DNA of 20,889 bases from Mollicutes bacterium (GTDB taxonomy: Bacteria > Bacillota_I > Bacilli_A > Izemoplasmatales > Izemoplasmataceae). Below are positions 1-6,479 of the stretch, one piece after another. The notes below the pieces were generated by a model. That model saw nothing but the letters and a program-made list of their open reading frames with translations. It did no database searches and was not told the DNA's origin. Both the position numbers and the translations under genes were made by a program. The first letter of the stretch is position 1, and each line of letters begins with the position of its first letter. The stretch is taken from positions 1-20,889 of the forward strand of contig PWHD01000015.1 in the NCBI GenBank assembly GCA_003555335.1, written 5' to 3'.

Positions 1-3000
1 CCAAAGTGGATGGACTGCTTGAAGTCACTCCGCGTCCCATTACCATAAAAACGGCTACCGACGAAAAAATCTATGACGGCACTCCGCTCTCCAACGAAGG
101 GTTTGATATCATAGAAGGCTCACTGGTTCTGGACCATCGGCTCGATGTTACGGACTATAGTGAGATCACCAATGTCAAGACCATCGACAATACGCTTGCT
201 TTCAATGTTTTAAACGATGCGGATGAAGACTATAGCTACAATTACGAGATTACGGTTGTCAAGGGAACCTTGGAAATCATCCCCCGTCCGATTACGATTT
301 CGACGGACAGTGCGTCGAATGTCTATGATTCCGAGCCGCTTTACAACGAATCCTTTGAACTGAAGAAAGGGTCCTTGGTATTGGACCATGCGCTTGAGCT
401 TGTGAACCGAACCGAAATCACCGACGTCGGCACGCGCGACAATCATCTGGAAATCAAGGTCGTCAACGGTGACAGTGACGAGGAGACGTTCAATTATGCC
501 ATCACGCTGGATAAAGGTTCCTTGGAAATCACCCCACGCCCGATTACCATCTCGACAGGTAGTGCGGCAAAAATCTATGACACTCACCCGCTCTATAATG
601 AATCGTTTGATCTGATCGAAGGCGATGTGCTGTCGCATCATACAATCGGCGTCAGTGACCGCACTGAAATCACCGATGTCAAGAAAGTCGACAACGTAGT
701 GACCTTTGAAATCACGGACGATGAAAACAGGGATCAGACCAGGAATTATGCCATCACACCGGATAAAGGCACCCTTGAGATCACACCGGTCCAACTGACA
801 CTCCAAACCCAAAGCGACAATAAAATGTATGACGGGGAGCCCTTGTACAACGCGTCGTATTCCATCATAGACGGCGAACTGATCCTGGACCACACCATCG
901 ACGTAATCGATTATACCTCCATCGTGAATGTCAAGGAAACATCGAATACTTTGAGCGTCGCCATCATGGATGAAGGCGGGGTGGATCACACCGGCAATTA
1001 TGAAATCACCCAGGACAAGGGCACCCTGGAAATCACCCCGCGCCCCCTCACCATCGAGACATTCAGCCGATCGAAGGTCTATGACGGCACCCCGATCCAT
1101 GAACAATCCTTTGAGATTATCGAGGGCACGCTGGTCGATGGCGAAACCATCGACATTGCGGATTATACAGAGTTCTCTGATGCGATGAGGCAAGACAACG
1201 TCCTGTCTTTCACCATCTACGATGATGAAACGGATCGAACCGGAAACTATGCCATCTCGCTTGCAAAAGGCGAACTGATCATCACGCCGCGTCCCCTGAC
1301 CATTTCAACCGCCGGCGATTCCAAAGTCTACGACGGCACCCCGCTCACCAATCCCGCGTGGGATGTGACCGGTGGTTCGTTGGTGGACGGGCATAGCATC
1401 GATGTCGATGTGACCGGCTCCATTACTGAGGTGGGAAAAACCAACAATACGTTTGAATTTTCGATTCTGGATTCGAACGATGCGGACGTCACATGGAATT
1501 ACAGCGTATCAAGAAACCATGGCGTACTGGAGATTGAATCCCCCAACATCGTATTGGTCATCCAATCCGCCACCGACGCGAAAACCTACGACGGCACCCC
1601 GCTTACCAACGATGAATGGTCTCTCTTGGAAGGACAGGTGCTCCAAAGCCATACCTTGCATGTCGATGTGCATGGTGAAATCACCGACCCAGGCAAAATC
1701 GACAATGTGTTCACCTATATAGTGACCGACGAGAACGGCACTGATGTGACGAGCGACTATTACGATGTGTACGCATCACCCGGAACGTTGACGATATTTG
1801 AAGACAGCGGCAGCGGCGATAATGCTGCGGGCGGCACTTCCATATCATCCAGCGGCCTATCGCCCTCCGGGCCTGGAGGATCAATATTCCCGCCACTGTT
1901 CCGTGTGCGTACTGGCGCGGACGATTTGCTTTATCTGCGCGACCGTTCATACGGTGATTACACCTTGAACGGCTTTTCAAGCCCGGTGTTGTATGAGGAT
2001 GAAGACGGCGTCAATCCGCTCAAATTCCCATACTTGGCGTCCGGCAACGCCCTGGATGCCTATACCATGGAATTTGAAGCACTACAAAGCGGTCTTTCCT
2101 ATTACCTTCCATACTTTGCGAAGGATGGATACCATGACAACATAAACGATGTCTTCCTTACCCACACATATGGATTGGATTACATGGTGAACTATATTCC
2201 AATCGGGGATATGGACTATGAAGCCCATACGCTTGAAGGCACCGAATACGAAGCGTACGAACAGGCTTACAGGGATTTTGTCTATGCGCATTATCTCGAT
2301 GTGCCGGCAAACACGAGAGACGGACTGCTCGACATCGCCGAACGAAATGATCTGTCCAAAGACAGCGACACGTTGCTTGAGGATGTTCAACACTATATCA
2401 TGGGCAGCGCAATCTATAACAAGGAACATGCGACCATTCCTTCCAATGCCGATTTTGCGCTATATTTCCTGGAACACTCGCGCGAAGGCATCTGCCAGCA
2501 TTTCGCGATGGCGGCCACAGTGATGTATCGCTCACTCGGCATTCCGGCGCGATATACGACCGGTTTCACAACCTCCACTGAAGCGAATGAATGGGTTGAA
2601 GTGGGCGGCTTGCAGGCTCACGCCTGGGTGGAAGTCTATATTGACGGATACGGCTGGCAAGTCGTTGAAGTCACCCCGGGCGCCTCAAGCGGAACCGGCG
2701 GGACGGCCGATGGCCCGGGATTCGAAGGGGGCGGAAGCGAATGTGAAGGCGTAAATTGCGAGGACCCTCCGCTCATTTCCATCACATCGGGCAATGCGTC
2801 CAAATCCTATGACGGTGAAGCGCTTTACAATGAAGACTATTTCTATCAAGGCGACTTGGCGGACGGCCACACGATTGAGATGGAGTTTTACAAATCCATC
2901 ACAAATGTGGGAGAGATCCGCAACAAGTTCGAGGTCGTTATCCGTGACGAAAACGACAACGACGTCACCGATCAATACCGCATCCGAAAAATATACGGCT

Positions 3001-3557
3001 CGCTTGTTGTGGTGCCGGACAACGACAAACCGATATTTGAAATTCAGCTTTATGACATCAAACAGACCTATACCGGTGAGCCCATCCGACATGACGGCGA
3101 CGACTATTGGATTCCCTCACAAAACCTGCAGGAAGGCTACCACGTCGAGTTCGATATCGAAGGGTCCCGGACGGATGCCGGGTTCATCACCACACAGGTC
3201 GTTCGTTCTTCCATGCGCATCTACGATGCAAACGGCATGGATGTGACGAATCGCTACAACATCGTCTATTATGACGGATCCATCGACGTGCTTCATCGTA
3301 GGTTAAGTCTGCGCTCCTATTCGGCGGAAAAAACCTATGACGGCGAACCGTTGACGCGGGATGAATTCTATCTGAGGCAAGGCTCGCTTGCCGAAGGGCA
3401 TGAACTGATCGTGGACATCGACGGATCGCAGACCGATGTGGGCGACAGTGAAAATACCATCCAAAGTGTGACCATCATCGATTCGGATGGCAACGAAGTG
3501 ACAGAAAACTATCATATCAATGCTTCTGAAGGAACGTTGGAAGTACTGGAAGATTGA
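1..3557 (+). CDS. MBG/YDG-repeat surface protein with transglutaminase-like domain (5' partial)
   Basis: The frame is open at the left edge (in-frame codon at 3-5; GTG at 6 is unlikely to be the real start), so the N-terminus and any export signal are missing. Numbering from base 6, residues 1-600 hold seven tandem MBG/YDG-like modules with the pattern TPRPxTI, YDGxPL, DVG, NYxI, GTLEI. After a Gly/Ser-rich linker (about 602-635) comes a transglutaminase-like domain: Cys830 in GICQHFA, His872 in AHAW, and Glu888 in WQVVEVTPG where Asp is usual. Three diverged modules follow (about 925-1183). The family is extracellular. Such domains act as peptidases, cross-linkers or adhesion scaffolds; which applies here is unknown. 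No C-terminal membrane segment or LPXTG signal is seen, so anchoring must lie in the missing N-terminus or be absent. Three membrane-protein genes follow closely and may serve its export or function (inference). Confidence 0.85.
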   Translation, partial: KVDGLLEVTPRPITIKTATDEKIYDGTPLSNEGFDIIEGSLVLDHRLDVTDYSEITNVKTIDNTLAFNVLNDADEDYSYNYEITVVKGTLEIIPRPITISTDSASNVYDSEPLYNESFELKKGSLVLDHALELVNRTEITDVGTRDNHLEIKVVNGDSDEETFNYAITLDKGSLEITPRPITISTGSAAKIYDTHPLYNESFDLIEGDVLSHHTIGVSDRTEITDVKKVDNVVTFEITDDENRDQTRNYAITPDKGTLEITPVQLTLQTQSDNKMYDGEPLYNASYSIIDGELILDHTIDVIDYTSIVNVKETSNTLSVAIMDEGGVDHTGNYEITQDKGTLEITPRPLTIETFSRSKVYDGTPIHEQSFEIIEGTLVDGETIDIADYTEFSDAMRQDNVLSFTIYDDETDRTGNYAISLAKGELIITPRPLTISTAGDSKVYDGTPLTNPAWDVTGGSLVDGHSIDVDVTGSITEVGKTNNTFEFSILDSNDADVTWNYSVSRNHGVLEIESPNIVLVIQSATDAKTYDGTPLTNDEWSLLEGQVLQSHTLHVDVHGEITDPGKIDNVFTYIVTDENGTDVTSDYYDVYASPGTLTIFEDSGSGDNAAGGTSISSSGLSPSGPGGSIFPPLFRVRTGADDLLYLRDRSYGDYTLNGFSSPVLYEDEDGVNPLKFPYLASGNALDAYTMEFEALQSGLSYYLPYFAKDGYHDNINDVFLTHTYGLDYMVNYIPIGDMDYEAHTLEGTEYEAYEQAYRDFVYAHYLDVPANTRDGLLDIAERNDLSKDSDTLLEDVQHYIMGSAIYNKEHATIPSNADFALYFLEHSREGICQHFAMAATVMYRSLGIPARYTTGFTTSTEANEWVEVGGLQAHAWVEVYIDGYGWQVVEVTPGASSGTGGTADGPGFEGGGSECEGVNCEDPPLISITSGNASKSYDGEALYNEDYFYQGDLADGHTIEMEFYKSITNVGEIRNKFEVVIRDENDNDVTDQYRIRKIYGSLVVVPDNDKPIFEIQLYDIKQTYTGEPIRHDGDDYWIPSQNLQEGYHVEFDIEGSRTDAGFITTQVVRSSMRIYDANGMDVTNRYNIVYYDGSIDVLHRRLSLRSYSAEKTYDGEPLTRDEFYLRQGSLAEGHELIVDIDGSQTDVGDSENTIQSVTIIDSDGNEVTENYHINASEGTLEVLED
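6..1800 (+). repeat. Seven tandem ~252-bp coding repeats (MBG/YDG modules)
   Basis: The conserved YDG/YDS-type Tyr codon recurs at 72, 324, 576, 828, 1080, 1329 and 1587, a spacing of 252, 252, 252, 252, 249 and 258 bases (about 84 codons). Short nearly identical blocks, for example ACGGCACCCCG around 1085, 1334 and 1592, repeat between units. The rest is diverged, so the units are old protein-domain duplications rather than recent DNA duplications. Three further, looser units have their Tyr codon at 2808, 3069 and 3336. Confidence 0.85.
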
Positions 3558-3580
3558 ACACAACCAAGGGAGGAAATACA

Positions 3581-4489
3581 ATGAGTTTACCAGCATCGCA
3601 TTACATCACCCGGGGGGCGAACGTCTCCAAAACAGCGCGCATGAAAAGCGGCATACGCGGGATCACCATGGTGTTTTACACCTTGTGCAGCCTGGCGTCG
3701 AAACTGTTCGTATTCACCTATCCGCTATTCGCCTTGGCCGATTACCATATCGCGGGTCAAATCAACGATACCAACTCAATGGATTTGAACGACGCCTTCA
3801 AGGATTCAGGGTACATTAAGAAATACCGGTCCGCCATCCAGTATGCATGGCTTAGCACACTCGTCTTATTCATGGGTGTCTTACTGATCGGTCTCTTGTC
3901 GTTGGGCACCATTCAACTGGGCTTTGCTCTGGATGAATTTTTCGGTTTTCCCCTGTATTATTTCGGATTGTTTTTTCAAATCCTGGGCATCGGCCTGCTG
4001 GTCGCTTTCATCTTCGCCAAAAACATGTACTTCGCACCAGTGGTCTTTTTGATCCAATCGCGCACAATGACCCTTTCCGAAGCCTTACGACAAAGCAGCA
4101 TCATCATGTCCGATGCGGGTCGCTTGAAGTTTTTCCATATCCAGCTTTATCATCTGGGGAAATTCATTCTCTATCTTCTGGTCGCTTCGGCGATCGTTTA
4201 CGGTGTGTTTTTACTGGAGATGATGCCGTTACTGATCGTAACCTTGATTGTCATGGCCGTTTTGCTGCTGAAGGCTTTGCCGAACATTGTGCTTTCAAAC
4301 AACGTGGCTAAAACACGCTTGTTCAGCGATCTGATTCACGAGACGTCGTTCGTGGACGTTACAGACGATGCGTCCGTCGAGGCCATCACAAAACAGCTTC
4401 GAAAAGAGGATGTTCTGCTCAAACTGTTTGACGATATTCCTTCAGAGGAACCGAAAGCGTCCGACTTGGAAAAAGCAGGGGCGAAATAA
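3581..4489 (+). CDS. Multi-pass membrane protein, unknown function
   Basis: The start is set at ATG 3581 because AAGGGAGG (3566-3573) sits 7 bases upstream. A longer frame from TTG 3554 lacks this support. The 302-aa product has about five hydrophobic segments (roughly residues 27-53, 88-117, 123-158, 198-220, 222-246) and a charged C-terminal tail of about 55 residues that is probably cytoplasmic. The middle (ALRQSSIIMSDAGRLKFF, then a membrane helix) faintly recalls DUF975-like integral membrane proteins, where a similar 'alxxS..m.g....f' stretch precedes a helix; this is a weak resemblance, not an assignment. The gene starts 23 bases after the transglutaminase gene and is followed with a 1-base gap by another membrane protein, so it is probably cotranscribed with both. 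Confidence 0.8.
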   Translation: MSLPASHYITRGANVSKTARMKSGIRGITMVFYTLCSLASKLFVFTYPLFALADYHIAGQINDTNSMDLNDAFKDSGYIKKYRSAIQYAWLSTLVLFMGVLLIGLLSLGTIQLGFALDEFFGFPLYYFGLFFQILGIGLLVAFIFAKNMYFAPVVFLIQSRTMTLSEALRQSSIIMSDAGRLKFFHIQLYHLGKFILYLLVASAIVYGVFLLEMMPLLIVTLIVMAVLLLKALPNIVLSNNVAKTRLFSDLIHETSFVDVTDDASVEAITKQLRKEDVLLKLFDDIPSEEPKASDLEKAGAK

Positions 4490-4490
4490 C

Positions 4491-5198
4491 ATGGTTTGGA
4501 ATATCCTGAATACAGGTTTTGCCATTATCGCCGGTTTTCTTGCGATCAATCTGTTCGGTTATTTCAAGCTGACCAGGGCGAACCATGCCAAAGAAGAATC
4601 CGGATTTGAGTACCGGGACAACCCCAAGCTTGATAGCATCCAGGCGGCCGGCAATCACAACAATGTGTTCAAAAACACGCTGAGCACCAAAAAGATCATC
4701 GACCGCTATCTGATAAGCCATGACGATCATCAGCCCTATCTGCTTTGTCATCTCACCGGATCGTCTGATGATATGAAATCCGTTGTAGTGAACGAATACG
4801 ACCAACACAAACACCTTGTCAACATGCGCTTGATAAGCGATGTGAAGAAACTTAGCGAGAACCCTTTGATCAAACTTGATCGTGCGACGCGCTTCGTCAA
4901 CATCGTGTCTAAAGATGAATCGGCCATTATCGAACACATAAAAAACAAGTCGAAAGCGAACAATAATGTGGCGCTGCGTCAATCTCTGATGCTGTTTTTC
5001 CTCCTGATCCCTTTGAGTTATCTCATCTTGTATCTGATGGTCAATGCCTATACCGAATATCCGTTCGCCTGGTATATAAATGCTCAAACCATTGGATTGG
5101 GTCTTGGCTTAATCGCATTCACTGCGGCCCTAAACTATGGATTTTCATTGTTTGTAAGCGTCATGCGCAAAAGAAAGGGGGGTGCGCTCGATGAGTGA
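4491..5198 (+). CDS. Membrane protein with cytoplasmic-like middle domain, unknown
   Basis: The start is set at ATG 4491, one base after the upstream stop, with an AGGGG-type site just before it in the end of the previous gene. A frame open from 4368 lies inside the previous gene and is not supported. The 235-aa product has one N-terminal hydrophobic segment (about 4-24), a polar domain of about 130 residues, and two C-terminal hydrophobic segments (about residues 162-187 and 195-225) ending in a basic RKRKGG stretch. I recognise no family. Its end overlaps the next gene by 8 bases, which suggests coupled translation within this four-gene membrane cluster. Confidence 0.75.
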   Translation: MVWNILNTGFAIIAGFLAINLFGYFKLTRANHAKEESGFEYRDNPKLDSIQAAGNHNNVFKNTLSTKKIIDRYLISHDDHQPYLLCHLTGSSDDMKSVVVNEYDQHKHLVNMRLISDVKKLSENPLIKLDRATRFVNIVSKDESAIIEHIKNKSKANNNVALRQSLMLFFLLIPLSYLILYLMVNAYTEYPFAWYINAQTIGLGLGLIAFTAALNYGFSLFVSVMRKRKGGALDE

Positions 5199-5721
5199 AT
5201 ATCGTCTGATTACAAAAAAGCAGCCCACGACCGGGAGCCGATTCCCGATTCAACTGCTCGAGTACATGATTTTTGAAAACACCTCTGCAAAGCAAAGGGA
5301 ACTGATTTTGAAACTGCATAATCAATCCGCGTTCGAAATGGACGACATCCTCATAGAAATCCGCCAGCTGGATGCATCCGGTGAAATCATTTATGCCGCC
5401 AGTTATGCTTTTGAGGACATTGCCATCACGTCGCAGAAGAACTATTTCATACCGGACAAGAAGATCCGGCTGTATGACGAATGCGAATCCATTGTGTACC
5501 GTCTTTTGAAAGCCGAGTCCTCCAGCATGACTTGGGAAATCAACAATGCATGGAACAAAAAAACACAGCCAAAGGCCGAAGAGGCACCGGAAACGGAGCC
5601 CTTGATCACCAAGTCATACACCCCCGTTCCGATCACGCTCCCCGTGTTGTTTCCCGTGATCATTGTGATGCTTCATGTCATCATCCTGATATCGGTGTTC
5701 TATGCCGCGAACATTCAATGA
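5191..5721 (+). CDS. C-terminally membrane-anchored small protein, unknown
   Basis: ATG 5191 is preferred over GTG 5182 because a run AAAGGGGGG (about 5174-5182) lies at a normal distance upstream. The 176-aa product is mostly soluble (residues 1-145), with a beta-rich look, an acidic linker (KAEEAPETEP), and a single C-terminal hydrophobic segment (about 151-174) ending two residues before the terminus, the layout of a tail-anchored protein. No enzymatic motif is visible. It overlaps the preceding gene by 8 bases and is 18 bases from the superoxide reductase gene, so it sits in the same likely operon. Confidence 0.75.
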   Translation: MSEYRLITKKQPTTGSRFPIQLLEYMIFENTSAKQRELILKLHNQSAFEMDDILIEIRQLDASGEIIYAASYAFEDIAITSQKNYFIPDKKIRLYDECESIVYRLLKAESSSMTWEINNAWNKKTQPKAEEAPETEPLITKSYTPVPITLPVLFPVIIVMLHVIILISVFYAANIQ

Positions 5722-5739
5722 CAGAAAGGAATGCATGCC

Positions 5740-6105
5740 ATGCGATTCTTGACCTGCCCCTCCTGCGATCAGCTGTTCATCAAAGTCCATGATCAGGGCA
5801 ATGCGATCACGTGCTGCGAAAAGCCCGTGGAGGAAGTTCCGTTGCAATCCAATCTGGATCCTTCCGACCCGCACTATCCGACCATACGAAAAATTGGCAA
5901 CTTCGTCACAATCAGCGTCAATGAGACCCATCCCATGAATGAGACCCACCACATATCCACAATCTTCCTTGAAACCAACCAGGGGTATCAATTGAAACAT
6001 GTTGAAGGGGACGAGCCCAAAGCGGATTTTATCCTTGCCAAAGAAGAAACCATCACGAATGTGTATGTGTATTGCAATGTGCATATGATTTCAGCATTAT
6101 ACTAA
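5740..6105 (+). CDS. dfx: Desulfoferrodoxin-type superoxide reductase (two-iron)
   Basis: This 121-aa protein has both iron sites of class I superoxide reductases. Center I is a desulforedoxin-like Fe(Cys)4 site: Cys6, Cys9 (CPSC), Cys25, Cys26 (CCEKP). Center II is the catalytic His4-Cys site: His45 in DPHYP, His64 in HPM, His70 in ETHHI, and Cys112/His115 in YCNVH. The usual Glu-Lys before the first His is Asp-Pro here, which removes the Lys thought to help bind superoxide. In the family the enzyme reduces superoxide to peroxide in the cytoplasm of anaerobes without releasing oxygen, fed by rubredoxin. ATG 5740 is preferred to ATG 5731 because AAAGGA (5725-5730) touches the latter. It is the last gene of the upstream operon; no rubredoxin gene is nearby. 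Confidence 0.9.
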   Translation: MRFLTCPSCDQLFIKVHDQGNAITCCEKPVEEVPLQSNLDPSDPHYPTIRKIGNFVTISVNETHPMNETHHISTIFLETNQGYQLKHVEGDEPKADFILAKEETITNVYVYCNVHMISALY

Positions 6106-6109
6106 AGCC

Positions 6110-6240
6110 GTTATAATTCGAAGTCCAGATGGTTCAAAGGCAGTTCGTTTCTATTGTGAACCACTACTGAGAGTGGGTGCCATTCGGATTTCATTTTATC
6201 GTTAAAGCATTCTTGCACTTTGACCGAGAATGCTTTTTTT
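6110..6240 (+). ncRNA. Candidate structured RNA with three-way junction and terminator
   Basis: After the superoxide reductase stop the + strand can fold into a compact three-way junction: P1 6120-6126 with 6186-6192 (7 bp, one G-U), P2 6130-6136 with 6157-6163 (7 bp), and P3 6171-6176 with 6180-6185 (6 bp, one G-U). P3 abuts P1 directly, and the P2-P3 joiner is CTACTGA (6164-6170). An intrinsic terminator ends it at 6240. A TATACT box (6098-6103) overlapping the stop codon could start a transcript near 6110, and a TATAAT lies at 6112-6117; neither has a good -35. It could be a small RNA, the 3' UTR of the preceding operon, or a chance fold. No known family is recognised. Confidence 0.35.
6204..6240 (+). 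terminator. Intrinsic terminator after the superoxide reductase operon
   Basis: A stem AGCATTCT (6206-6213) pairs with AGAATGCT (6227-6234) around a 13-base loop, extends by A-T pairs, and runs into seven T residues (6234-6240). It separates the upstream operon from the helicase operon. A weaker hairpin, GCATT-AATA-AATGC (6274-6287) followed by TTATTTTTT, may act as a back-up. Confidence 0.85.
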
Positions 6241-6346
6241 ACGATTATCAACCGAATTGAACTCACAACATATGCATTAATAAATGCTTATTTTTTAATG
6301 CCAAGTGATTAAAATACGATTAAATCTCGGTTTCATCATATTTAGT
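6241..6346. other. AT-rich spacer, no gene seen
   Basis: This stretch is visibly more AT-rich than the genes on either side, with short A and T runs. Apart from the weak hairpin at 6274-6296 I see no gene, RNA or clear operator. It forms the left boundary of the helicase operon. Confidence 0.5.
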
Positions 6347-6377
6347 CTGACACATGGAAACGCTTTTATGGTAAAAT
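6347..6377 (+). promoter_or_regulatory. Likely promoter of the five-gene helicase operon
   Basis: A CTGACA box (6347-6352) precedes an extended -10, TGG-TAAAAT (TG at 6369-6370, hexamer 6372-6377). The 19-base spacer is slightly long, which the TG extension could offset. Transcription would start near 6384, just ahead of the leader ORF ribosome site GAGGGGG at 6387-6393. Confidence 0.5.
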
Positions 6378-6401
6378 AAACACATCGAGGGGGATGAGTG
6401 T

Positions 6402-6479
6402 ATGCAACAGAGCCGTTTCAATAGTAAACCAAAGCACATATTTTTTTATGTGCTTTTTTCAATGGGGGTCAGACAATGA
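6402..6479 (+). CDS. Putative 25-aa leader peptide, overlapping the helicase start
   Basis: ATG 6402 has GAGGGGG (6387-6393) eight bases upstream, a better site than that of many full genes here. The frame reads 25 codons and stops at TGA 6477-6479, sharing ATGA with the helicase ATG at 6476. The peptide (MQQSRFNSKPKHIFFYVLFS then MGVRQ) has a basic start and a short hydrophobic middle, encoded mostly by the hairpin at 6431-6459. Ribosomes translating it would have to open the hairpin and would finish on the helicase start codon, so it may control helicase expression by attenuation or coupling. It is too short to be judged by protein conservation and could be a chance ORF. Confidence 0.4.
   Translation: MQQSRFNSKPKHIFFYVLFSMGVRQ
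6431..6459 (+). terminator. Terminator-like hairpin between promoter and helicase start (possible attenuator)
   Basis: A perfect 10-bp stem AAAGCACATA (6431-6440) and TATGTGCTTT (6447-6456) closes a six-T loop and is followed by three further T residues (6457-6459). It lies after the likely promoter and only 16 bases before the helicase ATG, inside the leader ORF. This position fits a regulated terminator better than the end of a gene. The downstream T run is short, so termination would probably be partial. Confidence 0.6.

Noticed and set aside
210..1193. Long - strand ORF of 327 codons opposite the MBG repeats
   Set aside because: It is the antisense shadow of a repetitive coding region with biased codons. 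It has no ribosome site, and its translation repeats in step with the + strand modules.
6..1800. Regular ~252-base periodicity considered as a CRISPR-like or satellite array
   Set aside because: The period matches a protein module in one open frame, only short blocks are conserved, and there are no 25-40 base repeats with unique spacers.
3554..3580. Upstream TTG start for the first membrane protein
   Set aside because: It overlaps the previous stop with no ribosome site, while ATG 3581 has AAGGGAGG at the ideal distance.
4419..5087. 222-codon - strand ORF opposite the membrane-protein genes
   Set aside because: The + strand genes there have good starts, spacing and membrane segments. The - strand frame has no ribosome site and looks like random composition.
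6106..6140. On the - strand, TTTGAACC followed by ATCTGG resembles the 3' part of a TPP riboswitch
   Set aside because: The essential CTGAGA element and the other helix are missing in the right place on that strand, and no gene follows it. The CTGAGA on the + strand is in the wrong order relative to TGAACC.
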